A DNA stretch of 64,000 bases, from NCBI GenBank assembly GCA_964643075.1, contig CAZXQO010000015.1, positions 1 through 64,000 of the forward strand, read 5' to 3'. The notes under the pieces are model-generated. The model searched no databases. It saw nothing but the letters and a program-made list of their open reading frames with translations, and was not told the origin of the DNA. Shown one piece after another: positions 25,345 to 34,803 of the stretch. How positions within the stretch are numbered: the first letter of the stretch is position 1; each line of letters opens with the position of its first letter. Source of the DNA: Desulfocucumis sp964643075. Lineage in GTDB: Bacteria; Bacillota; Desulfotomaculia; Desulfotomaculales; Desulfocucumaceae. The translations under genes were made by a program, and so were the position numbers.

Positions 25345-28098
25345 ATGAAGAAGATTTATTTATTACTGACATTTCTTGCACTCTCTATAGGTATGTCAGG
25401 ATTTTTCATATGTAATAATTTGGAGATTTTTAATTATTCCCCCACTCGCAATAATGTCACCTTTGAAAATTTATCCATGGCGGCTTCAGATGCCAGCGGA
25501 AATTTATATATTATTGATCAGTCAATGAAAAGATTGATTAAAGTTGACGCTCAAGGCACTGTGCAGCATATCCTGCACGCCGGCAGCCAAAACGACGGCG
25601 GTTTACACCTGATTAACGATGTTGCTTCCGATGCCAACGGAAATATGTATGTATTAAACACATTCTTAGATCAACATGGCTACTACGTGAACTCGGAAGT
25701 AATCAACCGGTACACCGGAGATGGAAACCTTGACAAAACGGTTTACCGGGTTGACTATACAGGTACAAACAGGCCCGTTTGGAAAGGCCGGCTCAAGACG
25801 TTGAGGATAAGGGACGGGTTTCTTTATTTCTTTAACGTCAACCGGGAGCAGATTGTACTTAAAAGGCTGACTCTTAATGGTAAATCCCAGGAAGACCTAT
25901 TTCGCTTCCAATTACCTGCTGAAACTTACATATCAGAAATTGCCGGCACATCCCCCGATGCCATATTCTACACCACTATTAATGGCATAATTTATCATAT
26001 TGACCCCACGGGTAAACCCATTCCGGTATATTCCAGCGACAGTGCCGGGTCATTTCCCAAATCCCTGCCCCTGAATCTGGATATAGACGCCACCAAACGA
26101 ATTTTTATCAACGATGCCGGTAAGCAGGAGATTGCAGTATTTAATACCGGAGAAGCCCGGGTTCCAGAAACGCTTCTATCGCGCGAAATACTTATAGACC
26201 AGGGATACAATGTTCCCTTTGACAGTTTGAAAAGCGTCAGGGTTAAACAGGACGGCTCCTTAATTGCAGCCGCCTCGAACCGGGTGTTCTGTTTAAAACC
26301 GGACGGCAGGATTAGCCTCATACTGAACAGCGCCTTATACTCCGGCAAGATACAAGTCATGCGCTGGCTGGTCTGGCTCCAGCCCCTGCTCATCTTAGGC
26401 CTGCTGTGCTATGCCCTGAGGATTATCTACATTAATTTAATGCACCGCAGAATTTCCCTGCTGGTAAAACAGGTTGCCGTTTTTGTTCCTTTAATCGTCA
26501 TCGCCATGGTTCTTGTATCCGGGATCGCCTTCACAAATCTTTCCGATAAAACAGAAAAGGAAATGTATAGCAAGCTTAAACTGCTTACCCACTACGGCGC
26601 TCAGGTAATCAGCGGCGATCAGTTACAGAAAATTACCGGACCCGAAAGTTTTATGAACAGCGATTACAAGGCTATTCGCGAAAAAGTGCACCAGATGTTC
26701 AAAAATAATACCTGGACGACTTCGGAAAAATATTATGTAGTGGTTTACAAACTGGATCAAAAACGTTTATATATCTGTCTCACCGACGACGATAGTAAGG
26801 CTCCCTATTATCCTGTCAGTATGGACGATGCTTTTACTTCTGTGCTAGCTAATAAAATTGTCACCGGACGGGAGAGCGACTCGGACGGTGACTGGATGTA
26901 CGCCATCGGCCCGCTGTACGATTCAGCCGGCAATATTAGTGGTGAAATTGAAGTGGGCATTGACATGGTCGGCTTTACTGAAATACAAAAGTCGTTGTTC
27001 TTTAGCATCGGCAAGAGCATCACCCTTATGACTGTTGCCATTGTTGTTGTCTTCCTGCTGATGTCCTATTTTCTTCTACAGGCGATCCGCGTTTTGCGTA
27101 AAGGCGTTCACGAACTGGCCGGTGGAAAGTGGGACACAATAGTCAATGTAAAAACACACGACGAAGTTGCCGATCTTTGCGACGGATTCAACACAATGGC
27201 CGAATACATCAAACAATACATTTCCAAAATCACCATCCTGAGCGAATCTTATTTCAGGTTTGTGCCCCAGCAGTTTTTAAAGTTTCTACACAAAGAGAGC
27301 ATCACAGATGTACACCTGGGAGATCAGGTTAAACAGGAAATGGGCATTCTATTTTCCAATATTCGCTCCTTCCCTGATATTTCAGAGAATCTGACTCCGG
27401 AGGAAAATTTTGCATTAATCAATGAATATCTTAAAACTGTAGGGCCGGTAGTACGCAACGAGGGCGGCTTCATCGACAAATACCTGGGCGCCGGTATAAT
27501 GGCGTTGTTCCCCGGCCAAACCGAGGATGCCCTGAAGGCGGCTATAGGTATGAGAAAGGAACTCGCAGGTCATAAAAATCTGCACTACCTGTCAGCTACC
27601 AGGCCTATGGAGATAGGCATAGGCATACACAAGGGTCCGGTCATGCTGGGCATTATTGGCGAGGAAAAGAGACTTGAGGGTACCGTTATTTCCAGTACAG
27701 TTAATCTCACTTACGCTCTGGAAAAAATTGCTCCCCGTTTCGGGTCTTATATTTTAATCACAGAAAACATATTAAGGGAAATTGCCCAGCCTGAACAGTA
27801 TCAATACCGGAAGTTGGGATTTGTACAGCTTGAGAGCACAGGAGAGCCCATAAAAATTTATGATGTTTTCCAGGGTGATCCCGAGCATTTAAGAAAAGCC
27901 AAGCAAGAGACCAAAAAACTTTTTGAAGAAGGAATAATGCTGTATCAGGACGGCCGTTTTTACGATGCCAGATGCATGTTTGTGGAAGTTATACGGCAAA
28001 ACTACCTGGACGAAGCCGCAAAAGTATATTTCTTTTTGTGTGACGAATTTTTCAAAAACGGGGCTCCGGAAAACTGGAACGGCGCCCTTAGCGCATAA
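25345..28098 (+). CDS. membrane protein with NHL-type propeller, sensor, HAMP and degenerate class III cyclase domain
   Basis: In 917 residues: an N-terminal membrane segment (4-23), an extracytoplasmic NHL/SMP30-like propeller (about 35-330), membrane helices near 343-363 and 378-398, and a second extracytoplasmic sensor region (about 400-555). A third helix (about 558-582), a HAMP domain (583-640) and a class III nucleotide cyclase homology domain (about 660-845) follow. The cyclase domain reads LFSNIRSF and DKYLGAGIMALF where active enzymes have FxDIR and KYxGD, so both metal-binding Asp are replaced (Asn673, Ala717). The later block GTVISSTVNLTYALE also lacks the usual Arg. Cyclase activity is therefore unlikely and a signalling scaffold more likely. 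The next plus-strand gene (28172) is probably cotranscribed. Confidence 0.8.
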   Translation: MKKIYLLLTFLALSIGMSGFFICNNLEIFNYSPTRNNVTFENLSMAASDASGNLYIIDQSMKRLIKVDAQGTVQHILHAGSQNDGGLHLINDVASDANGNMYVLNTFLDQHGYYVNSEVINRYTGDGNLDKTVYRVDYTGTNRPVWKGRLKTLRIRDGFLYFFNVNREQIVLKRLTLNGKSQEDLFRFQLPAETYISEIAGTSPDAIFYTTINGIIYHIDPTGKPIPVYSSDSAGSFPKSLPLNLDIDATKRIFINDAGKQEIAVFNTGEARVPETLLSREILIDQGYNVPFDSLKSVRVKQDGSLIAAASNRVFCLKPDGRISLILNSALYSGKIQVMRWLVWLQPLLILGLLCYALRIIYINLMHRRISLLVKQVAVFVPLIVIAMVLVSGIAFTNLSDKTEKEMYSKLKLLTHYGAQVISGDQLQKITGPESFMNSDYKAIREKVHQMFKNNTWTTSEKYYVVVYKLDQKRLYICLTDDDSKAPYYPVSMDDAFTSVLANKIVTGRESDSDGDWMYAIGPLYDSAGNISGEIEVGIDMVGFTEIQKSLFFSIGKSITLMTVAIVVVFLLMSYFLLQAIRVLRKGVHELAGGKWDTIVNVKTHDEVADLCDGFNTMAEYIKQYISKITILSESYFRFVPQQFLKFLHKESITDVHLGDQVKQEMGILFSNIRSFPDISENLTPEENFALINEYLKTVGPVVRNEGGFIDKYLGAGIMALFPGQTEDALKAAIGMRKELAGHKNLHYLSATRPMEIGIGIHKGPVMLGIIGEEKRLEGTVISSTVNLTYALEKIAPRFGSYILITENILREIAQPEQYQYRKLGFVQLESTGEPIKIYDVFQGDPEHLRKAKQETKKLFEEGIMLYQDGRFYDARCMFVEVIRQNYLDEAAKVYFFLCDEFFKNGAPENWNGALSA

Positions 28099-28171
28099 TT
28101 CTCTACTATCTGCTGCAAACCACTGGACTTGTTTATACAATCCTTTATTATAATTCACAGGAGGTCGCCAA

Positions 28172-29743
28172 ATGAAAAATTCCCGTTATTATCCCTATGA
28201 ACGAAACCGTTATTTTTACGGTAAACTTCTAACGGTTAGAGATTTTGAATCCGAACAAAAATACATGAATGATAAGCGCAGGCTTATCAATAGGCTGCTT
28301 TTTGGCAGTGGGGTTGTGTGCGGGCTGAAGGTGGTGGCTGTGGACAATAAAACCATCTCCATGGAAGCCGGCGTTGCCCTGGACTGCTCCGGACGGGAAA
28401 TCGTTGTGGCGTCGCCTGTGACCCAGAAGCTTTCCATGGTTGAGGGATTTACCAATAACGAATACTCCAAGAATGTCTATCTTTGCATTGCCTACGACGA
28501 AAAGGGAAAAGAGCCGGTGCACTCTGTGGCAAGCTCTTCAGGGGGCACTGAGGAGGTAAGTGAATACAACCGCTTTAATGAGGGGTATAAGCTTATAATC
28601 AGGGAGGACAACCCCGACCCTTCAACTTTTGGTTACTCTTATCTGGCAGAGGAAAACCACCTGGTTTACCAGGACAGTCAGGTAAAAGTCTGGCAGAAAA
28701 CTCCGCGCTACGTAAATCCCGGCGATACCTTTGAATTAAAGATTAAGGTAGAAAAAACTATTCAAACTCCAAGGCTGGAGCTGGAATATGAAATTGTTTC
28801 CGATCATTTTTATACCGTTGACGGCGGCACAACCCTTAAAATATCCTTTACCGAGCCTGACTACGGACAGGAAATATCATACGAGTCAGGCTATCTGCTA
28901 AAGGCCGGTGACATGAAAAACACCACTGGCAGCATAAGGTTAAAGGAGAACAGCTTTAGAATAAAGATAGGTGATAAGGAGCTTAACGCTGCTCAGGATT
29001 GCATCAACAACGTGCAAATAATAGACGGCCCGGTGAAAGACGAAATAATACAGAGCTACTTTAACCTTACCCTGGAACAATGTGTCGAATGCGCCCCCGA
29101 ACAATACGTATATCTGGCCAAAATAAGCCTTTTACATATGGGTCCCACATTTATAATTGAAAAGGTGGAAAACAAGCCCTTTGGTGAATATGTATACAAT
29201 ACATCCCTTTTATACCGCCTGGGATTATTAGACCAGGGACAGCGGGAAGTTGAATTCTCCACCAGAGCTTCGGCCACTGAGCTGGAAGAGGACGAAAAGC
29301 CACAGGCATTTGTGAATTACAACCGGGATAATAACCGCTTTGATTTTCAACTGGGTATTCCCAGATCCAAAGTAATGATTGAAAGTATTAATACCGGTAC
29401 GGTGGACGTAGAACTGGAACGCAACCCAAAGGTGGGCAAGAGCTACTTTTCCGAAGAAATTGAACACGGTCTCGGCCCCGGGCCGGTATTTATCATTACC
29501 GGCCTGGAGGAAGCCACTGAGGATGATACGAATGATATTAACCAATCCGGTGGCATGCTCCTTTTCGGGAACCAGGATGTCTTCCATAAAAGCCCCTATG
29601 AATCAAACCTGCCCTCAGCTTCAGTGGGAAGCATCCTCTATCCCATGGTCGGAAGATTCCGCACAGGTATTCAGCTGCATTACGGCACAAAGTTAACCAA
29701 AATACGCGTGCGCTGGTGGGCTTACAGGAAGCTGCCGGACTGA
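28172..29743 (+). CDS. eCIS-associated protein, probable baseplate or fibre accessory
   Basis: The 523-residue protein has a conserved N-terminal module: RYFYGKLLTVRDFESEQKYM, then NRLLFGSGVVCGLKV and EAGVALDCSGREIVV. From memory, proteins with this opening recur in contractile-tail injection loci, but no named function is known to me. The middle (about 170-280) looks beta-rich. The C-terminal ~150 residues (after STRASATELEED) resemble a beta-sandwich or adhesive tip. No signal peptide is present, consistent with assembly on a cytoplasmic particle. GGAGGTCGCC precedes the ATG. It converges on the tube gene at 29911. Confidence 0.55.
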   Translation: MKNSRYYPYERNRYFYGKLLTVRDFESEQKYMNDKRRLINRLLFGSGVVCGLKVVAVDNKTISMEAGVALDCSGREIVVASPVTQKLSMVEGFTNNEYSKNVYLCIAYDEKGKEPVHSVASSSGGTEEVSEYNRFNEGYKLIIREDNPDPSTFGYSYLAEENHLVYQDSQVKVWQKTPRYVNPGDTFELKIKVEKTIQTPRLELEYEIVSDHFYTVDGGTTLKISFTEPDYGQEISYESGYLLKAGDMKNTTGSIRLKENSFRIKIGDKELNAAQDCINNVQIIDGPVKDEIIQSYFNLTLEQCVECAPEQYVYLAKISLLHMGPTFIIEKVENKPFGEYVYNTSLLYRLGLLDQGQREVEFSTRASATELEEDEKPQAFVNYNRDNNRFDFQLGIPRSKVMIESINTGTVDVELERNPKVGKSYFSEEIEHGLGPGPVFIITGLEEATEDDTNDINQSGGMLLFGNQDVFHKSPYESNLPSASVGSILYPMVGRFRTGIQLHYGTKLTKIRVRWWAYRKLPD

Positions 29744-29840
29744 TTGAATAGCCACCTTAAAGGCAATAGCCGCGAAGCTCATGAGAGGAGCATAGTTGCC
29801 CATAACAGGCCACAACAATTCACGCTATGTAAAGAAAGGG

Positions 29841-29869
29841 GGGGTAGCCGTCAAAGGCTACCCCTTTAA
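29841..29869. terminator. hairpin between convergent genes
   Basis: GGGGTAGCC (29841-29849) pairs with GGCTACCCC (29856-29864). T/A-rich flanks on both sides suit termination of the plus-strand accessory gene and the minus-strand tube operon. Confidence 0.7.
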
Positions 29870-29910
29870 TCATATACTAAACTTACCTGACCGTATCCGG
29901 GTCCCCACCG

Positions 29911-30363
29911 TCAGCTTGTCCCGCTGCCAGCTATCAAATCCAAACCGTTATGCACTATTTCCAGTTCCTCTACGGCAATTTCGCTGCTGTTTGAATTTAA
30001 TTCCGGACCAGACCACCTAACAGGGTATGAATCCTTAATGGTCCACCTGCACACAATATTACCAGCATTGTCCTTTAAAATAACCGCGCCGCCCTTACGA
30101 CTTATCCGGCCCTCCGTAACGTCCTTGAACCATTGCCAAAGCTCAATAGAACTGGTTACCCCCCGTTTAAAAACCAGGGGCGGGTATTTAATTCTGCCAG
30201 GGAAACGGTGCACATAGTTATTAACACCGCCCTCCTGGTATTCTTCTACCTCGGCTTCCGCTTCCAGCCCCCTGACCTCCGAAAAACCGGCTACCAGAAG
30301 ACCGTCCAGTTCCACCTCAAAACGGTAACCCACGAAGGGATCAGGTCTGCGCTCATAGGTCAT
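29911..30363 (-). CDS. eCIS tail tube protein (T4 gp19-like), second copy
   Basis: This 150-residue inner-tube protein of the phage T4 gp19/Hcp-like superfamily (Afp1/Afp5 type) has typical blocks: DPFVGYRFEVELDGLLVAGF, SEVRGLEAEAEVEEYQEGG and FKRGVTSSIELWQWFKD. Rings of this protein stack inside the sheath. The sequence differs clearly from the tube protein at 31005, so this is more likely the adaptor-type tube subunit near the baseplate. The ATG overlaps the stop of the DUF6760-like gene (ATGA). It is the last gene of the DUF4255-sheath-tube operon. Confidence 0.9.
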   Translation of the reverse strand: MTYERRPDPFVGYRFEVELDGLLVAGFSEVRGLEAEAEVEEYQEGGVNNYVHRFPGRIKYPPLVFKRGVTSSIELWQWFKDVTEGRISRKGGAVILKDNAGNIVCRWTIKDSYPVRWSGPELNSNSSEIAVEELEIVHNGLDLIAGSGTS

Positions 30364-30560
30364 CTTTTAAAGCCACCTTTAAACACATCAAATACATTAT
30401 CCGGATCGTCATTGAGTTTGCGGTTAATTCTGGATATTTCCTCACACCATTTAATTCTCTCGCGGTGCTCCATGGCCATAATTTCTTCATGAGACCAGTG
30501 GAAATAGTAGGCGATAAAGGCAACCTCTTCATATATCCTTTTTACCGAATAGCCCGTTAT
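30360..30560 (-). CDS. DUF6760-like small tail protein with no standard start codon
   Basis: About 66 residues: a conserved, clearly coding frame ITGYSVKRIYEEVAFIAYYF, then HWSHEEIMAMEHRERIKWC. This matches the small DUF6760 proteins found between the tube and assembly genes in eCIS. In frame there is no ATG, GTG or TTG between an upstream TGA and this block. The only codon suitably placed is ATA at 30560-30558, which overlaps the preceding stop as ATAA. It might start there, be made by frameshift from the upstream gene, or reflect a mutation or sequence error. The stop overlaps the tube gene start. Confidence 0.65.
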   Translation of the reverse strand: MTGYSVKRIYEEVAFIAYYFHWSHEEIMAMEHRERIKWCEEISRINRKLNDDPDNVFDVFKGGFKR

Positions 30561-30931
30561 TCCCCGATCTCTCCCATAAAATTTACTTCCGTCTCAAATT
30601 CATGGTTGCATTTGGGACATACCGTGCTGATGCGCGGGTTTTCCATCTCGTTGATCTGCTGATAGAAATTTTGCAAATAGGTGAAGTCAGCAGTGAAAAG
30701 TTTTTCCACTACCTTGGTATCGATGGCCTTTAAATCACCTAGCTTGGTAATAACCCGGGTTAGAAGTATTACGGTCAAATACCCGGGGTTCTGCTGCACC
30801 CGGGGGTCGCGCATGGGCAGAATTTCATCCGCCGCGGTGGCCAGACGCATTATCCCGCGTTTATGCAGGTTGCCATGGTCATCCACGTAACCCCTGGGCA
30901 AATCAAATTCATATTCTGTCTGAAAGGACAT
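30557..30931 (-). CDS. phage-tail assembly-type protein with zinc knuckle
   Basis: The 124-residue protein opens SFQTEYEFDLPRGYVDDHGN and is followed by a helical region IRDPRV-like (MRDPRVQQNPGYLTVILLTR). CPKC lies near the C-terminus, in CPKCNHEFE, and may bind metal with unseen partners. Its place between the two tube genes, next to a DUF6760-like protein, is typical of eCIS and T4-type tail assembly proteins, which are thought to chaperone tube or tape-measure assembly. Coupled by overlap to the next gene. Confidence 0.7.
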   Translation of the reverse strand: MSFQTEYEFDLPRGYVDDHGNLHKRGIMRLATAADEILPMRDPRVQQNPGYLTVILLTRVITKLGDLKAIDTKVVEKLFTADFTYLQNFYQQINEMENPRISTVCPKCNHEFETEVNFMGEIGE

Positions 30932-31004
30932 TATTACCTACCCCACATTTCTGATTAAACATACATGCGGAACATTTCATGCTAGCCAGGATTCCGTTAA
31001 TTCA

Positions 31005-31439
31005 TTATGCAGTTCTGGTAAGCCCCTCATGGGCAAGTTCCAGACTTTCAATGGCCACCTCGGAACCTGTACCGTTGAAATCCGGGGCGGTATACTTGGT
31101 GGGCCAGGCCTCAATAACCTGCCATGTGGCCACATCCTCACCCGCCTCATCAATGGCGATGATGGTAGCTGTCTTGCGCTCAATGGTACCTTCTATACAA
31201 TCGGCAATCCACTGATACAAGTCCATGGAATCGGTAACGCCCCATTTGAGGGTAATGTTTCCGTATTTAGTCAGTCCGGGCAGTTTCCTGGGGGTTGTAT
31301 TTTCGTTGCCCTCACGGTATTCAATTATATCTATTGAAGCATCAAAACCGGATACCTCACTAAATCCTGCCTGTTCAATACCGTCAACTTCCATCCTGAA
31401 ACGAAAATTCCTGTAAGGGTCTACACGTTCGCCTGGCAT
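31005..31439 (-). CDS. eCIS major tail tube protein (T4 gp19-like)
   Basis: The 144-residue tube protein reads DPYRNFRFRMEVDGIEQAGF, SEVSGFDASIDIIEYREG and LKWGVTDSMDLYQWIAD. It directly follows the sheath gene, the normal place for the main tube subunit (Afp1 type). It shares its fold with the protein at 29911, but the sequences are well diverged. Confidence 0.93.
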   Translation of the reverse strand: MPGERVDPYRNFRFRMEVDGIEQAGFSEVSGFDASIDIIEYREGNENTTPRKLPGLTKYGNITLKWGVTDSMDLYQWIADCIEGTIERKTATIIAIDEAGEDVATWQVIEAWPTKYTAPDFNGTGSEVAIESLELAHEGLTRTA

Positions 31440-31498
31440 TTGCGATTCTCTCCCTTCATGTTATTATTGGTATTTATGGTTTAAACTAAATTAATTGA

Positions 31499-33244
31499 TT
31501 ACTGCTCGCTGGTCTTCTGAGTAATTCTGAAGATCACAAATTCAGCCGGCTTAACTGGCGCCACACCGATAATGCAAATCAGTCTGCCGTTGTCGATATC
31601 ATCCTGGGTCATGGTAGTACGATCAACCTTGATGAAAAATGCCTCGCCGGGGCTGCTGCCCATTAGCGCTCCATCCCTCCACACCCTGGTGAGAAAAGCG
31701 TCGATGGTACGTTGTACCCGGGCCCAGAGCTTTTCATCGTTAGGCTCGAAGACAACCCAGTTGGTGCCGCGTTTGATTGACTCTTCCAGGAATATGAACA
31801 GCCTTCTTACGTTCAGGTATTTCCACAGGGAATTGGAGGTGCATGTCCTGGCACCCCAGACCCGGATGCCTTGACCGGTAAAATAGCGAATCAGATTGAC
31901 GCCCTTGGGGTTTAATATATCCTGCTCACCCTTGTTGTACTGGCAGTCCAGCCCTACGCAGGAGCGAACAACTTCATTGGCCGGAGCCTTGTGTACGCCT
32001 CTGGTGGTGTCCGTCCTGGAATAAATACCGATGGCTGAACCTGACGGGGGAATGAAAATATTACGCTTGTCCAGGGGATCGAAAACTTGCAGCCAGGGGT
32101 GATACATGGCTGCATATGTTGTATCAAAAATATTCCGGTGTGTTTCTACATCAGCCACTTTTTTCTTCTCTTTGGGAATATCCAGCACGGCAAACCTGCT
32201 GGCCAGGTTTTCGCAGTGGGCTACCAGAGCAAGCTGAACAGCGGGTATGGTAACACCCGGCACCGCCATAATGCTTACTTCGTCGTTGTCTATAAAAGCC
32301 TGTATGCCTGTGCGTTTACCAGGGCCTCTGTCCTGGCCCATAAAATCTGCTGCCGTAATGCTGGCCACGGAGCCATCGCTGCCACCGGACAGTGCCACCA
32401 GATATCCGCTGGTAGCCTCCTTCTCCCCGGAGATAGCCTCGTAAGGGGGAACCGCTGCATCGCCTCCGGCTGTATCCCCCTGATTGTGCTTAACCGTGAT
32501 CAGGCTGGAGCGGGCTACAACCTTTTCCACATAATTGGGCGCCGCCGGATTAAAGGACAGGTTCTCGAAGGTTTCCGACTGATTGTCATAAAGGATCTGC
32601 AGATTAAATTCACTGGTGGTCAGCACCTTTTCCGGCAGCAGTTCCGTATCCACTACCTCATCGCCGCCGTCCAAAGGGCTGGCCAGCACAATAACATTGT
32701 CCTGCATACTGACAACTTTGTTGTATTGCCTCTCTTCGCCGTTTACAAAGGAAACCACGTCACCGGGGTTAAAGCCTGCGCCGTTTTTGACCCGGTATTC
32801 CTTTTCACCCTTTACTTCCAGGATTGGCGTTTTTGCCTTGCTGCCCGGAGTTACCAGCACTCTTATCTTGTCGCCCCATGAGCCCGGGTTTTTAGCGGTT
32901 ATGCCCAGGGCAACCGAATTTTCATTATCCCCGGCGTAATTTGCTGCCAATTTGGCATCGGAGGGAGCAACTCTCATCACATAGCAGCGACCGCCTCCAT
33001 TAATGAAGAAATGCTCCACCGCATAGGCCAAGAAGCGAAATTCTCCAAATGCGTTTTCTGAAAGGTAACCACCGAATTTTCTCTGAAAATCAGCGAAACT
33101 TGTTACCAGATCCGGAAGCCCTTCTACGGCGCCTCTTTCGGCCAGCCCAAAAAAACCGGCCGTACTGGTACTCACCCCATCCAGCGGCCTGCCGCCGCTT
33201 TCGAATTCTTCCACGTATACCCCTGGCGATAAATATTCTGGCAT
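31499..33244 (-). CDS. eCIS contractile tail sheath protein
   Basis: The 581-residue sheath subunit starts MPEYLSPGVYVEEFESGGRP, the conserved N-terminal linker strand of Afp/PVC and phage sheaths. It ends with the conserved core VAPVKPAEFVIFRITQ. The middle (about 150-300) is the variable outer domain. The C-terminal core has KRGTNWVVFEPNDEKLWARV and RDGALMGSSPGEAFFIK. The start at 33244 has AGGAAAA upstream; a TTG 21 bp earlier is less likely. Only one sheath gene is present, whereas Afp and PVC have three, so this is a simpler particle. Confidence 0.96.
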   Translation of the reverse strand: MPEYLSPGVYVEEFESGGRPLDGVSTSTAGFFGLAERGAVEGLPDLVTSFADFQRKFGGYLSENAFGEFRFLAYAVEHFFINGGGRCYVMRVAPSDAKLAANYAGDNENSVALGITAKNPGSWGDKIRVLVTPGSKAKTPILEVKGEKEYRVKNGAGFNPGDVVSFVNGEERQYNKVVSMQDNVIVLASPLDGGDEVVDTELLPEKVLTTSEFNLQILYDNQSETFENLSFNPAAPNYVEKVVARSSLITVKHNQGDTAGGDAAVPPYEAISGEKEATSGYLVALSGGSDGSVASITAADFMGQDRGPGKRTGIQAFIDNDEVSIMAVPGVTIPAVQLALVAHCENLASRFAVLDIPKEKKKVADVETHRNIFDTTYAAMYHPWLQVFDPLDKRNIFIPPSGSAIGIYSRTDTTRGVHKAPANEVVRSCVGLDCQYNKGEQDILNPKGVNLIRYFTGQGIRVWGARTCTSNSLWKYLNVRRLFIFLEESIKRGTNWVVFEPNDEKLWARVQRTIDAFLTRVWRDGALMGSSPGEAFFIKVDRTTMTQDDIDNGRLICIIGVAPVKPAEFVIFRITQKTSEQ

Positions 33245-33371
33245 AATTTTCCTGGTTTCCAACAAAGCCGGTAAAACACACTACATCAGAAACCAGCTTT
33301 CCCCCTTTCTATGTATGTATGGATATTCTGCACCGACTTTTTCTGTCCACAGCGTCAATTCAACACGTGCT

Positions 33372-34169
33372 TTACAACTCAACAACGCCAAGATAGGCCA
33401 TCACCCCTTCATCCAAGGAAACCTCCTTTGCAAATGAATTATTATTGTAATTTATATTTAGATTTACACTGAAATTCTTCACGCAATTACGAAAATACAA
33501 CACATACTCTCCCTTTTGATCAGTAACTGTTGTCACCACGGGCATTAAAAGCGCCCCGCCCTGATGGTTATGTTGAAGTGACCGTTCCAGTCTGTAACAC
33601 TGGGCCTTAGCCTCCATACCGGCAACCCGGCAAATTTCGGCTGTCTCCCCGTCTTTTCCGGCTAGCTGATACGAATCGCCTACCGCCACTATGCCTGAAA
33701 CATCCCCCAGACAGATTTCCCGGTTTCCCTTTTTAGCCCCATCCCGCACCAACCTGGCCCGGGCGCAATCCCTGGAGGTTACCACCGCTTCCACAGCGGC
33801 GCCCTGTATGGCTCCACCGGAAGATGCGCGTACGGCGCCACGAATCAGCGTGGTACCCACAGGAAAGGGATAAGCAGGACCGGGCTTTAGGGTTATATAC
33901 ACCACAGGCTCCGCAGGATTGATATGCTCCGCCGCTACAGCCACGCTTTCATCTATATAAACATCCGACTGAATGATTATGTTATAAATATCTTTGGACA
34001 GGTTTGTAAAAACATAATATCCGTCTGATTTCCTGATTGGTTTTTGAGGACAGTCCTGCAGCAGCACATTGATGTTGCCGCCTGATTTCTGTTTGGTGGT
34101 AAATCCGTCAATGAGGCAAACCACCAGGGAAACCCTCGTGCTGATATTTACGCTGCGCAAAAGCTCCAT
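33372..34169 (-). CDS. eCIS-associated carboxypeptidase-regulatory-like protein
   Basis: The protein has 265 residues. An N-terminal segment is followed by an Ig-like carboxypeptidase-regulatory-type domain (about 20-95: PIRKSDGYYVFTNL). A second such domain is interrupted and completed by TDQKGEYVLYFRN near the C-terminus. Between them is a Cys-containing beta region (about 120-210). It follows the DUF4255 gene by 12 bp and precedes the sheath gene. Proteins of this build occur next to DUF4255 in several eCIS loci; a role in the outer decoration of the tail is a guess. Confidence 0.6.
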   Translation of the reverse strand: MELLRSVNISTRVSLVVCLIDGFTTKQKSGGNINVLLQDCPQKPIRKSDGYYVFTNLSKDIYNIIIQSDVYIDESVAVAAEHINPAEPVVYITLKPGPAYPFPVGTTLIRGAVRASSGGAIQGAAVEAVVTSRDCARARLVRDGAKKGNREICLGDVSGIVAVGDSYQLAGKDGETAEICRVAGMEAKAQCYRLERSLQHNHQGGALLMPVVTTVTDQKGEYVLYFRNCVKNFSVNLNINYNNNSFAKEVSLDEGVMAYLGVVEL

Positions 34170-34181
34170 ACCATTTCGCCT

Positions 34182-34766
34182 CTATCCGTGGATATCAATA
34201 TCCGCCTGCAGTACCCGCCTGGTGTCTTTAACTCTTTTGGATTCGACGCTTAACGGTCCCACTCTGTAGGCCAGGGAGAGTTTATAAGGCACATTGGGAA
34301 AGTTCCAGATTTTATTCATTTCTTCCATGGAAATATTGTTTAGTGTAATTCTCATTTCCTCGTTGTTTTCCGCCAGCGTTCCATGCAATACGGAACCCCT
34401 GACAATGGCATTATCATACATAACCTGCATCAACCTGCCCAGTATGCGATGCTCGTCCAGTGCTCTGAAGTTCAACTCAGCCGTGGAGTGTGCGGTCAAC
34501 AGGTAATTAAGACTAATCATCAGCGGGGGATACTGCAGCCTCCCCTGGCCCACCTGCCGCATTTCCACGTTACGGGATGCACCGGTTTCTTCAACACTGT
34601 AAAGATAAAGGGCCAGACGCAAATCCGCCTTTTCCGCAGGCGAGCAAATGCCGATCATTTCCGGTTTCAAAACTGGTTCCGGTGTAAGATTTTCCCTTAA
34701 TATTTTTAGCAGGGTACTACCGGTATCCGCAATAACCGTGTACTCTCCGATAGTCATCATCTCCAT
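34182..34766 (-). CDS. DUF4255 tail-terminator protein (Afp16/Pvc16-like)
   Basis: The protein has about 194 residues and is a member of the DUF4255/Pvc16 N-terminal family that caps the sheath-tube end of eCIS particles. It starts MTIGEYTVIADTGSTLLKIL and has PLMISLNYLLTAHSTAELNF and the late block IWNFPNVPYKLSLAYRVGPL. ATG 34766 is chosen; a TTG at 34802 would lie in the T-run of the preceding hairpin. It is the first gene of an operon with the 33372 gene, sheath, tube, assembly, DUF6760-like and second tube genes. See the leader at 34804-34935. Confidence 0.85.
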   Translation of the reverse strand: MEMMTIGEYTVIADTGSTLLKILRENLTPEPVLKPEMIGICSPAEKADLRLALYLYSVEETGASRNVEMRQVGQGRLQYPPLMISLNYLLTAHSTAELNFRALDEHRILGRLMQVMYDNAIVRGSVLHGTLAENNEEMRITLNNISMEEMNKIWNFPNVPYKLSLAYRVGPLSVESKRVKDTRRVLQADIDIHG

Positions 34767-34803
34767 GCAAGGTATTGCCACTCCCAGCCCCGCATTAAAC
34801 AAA

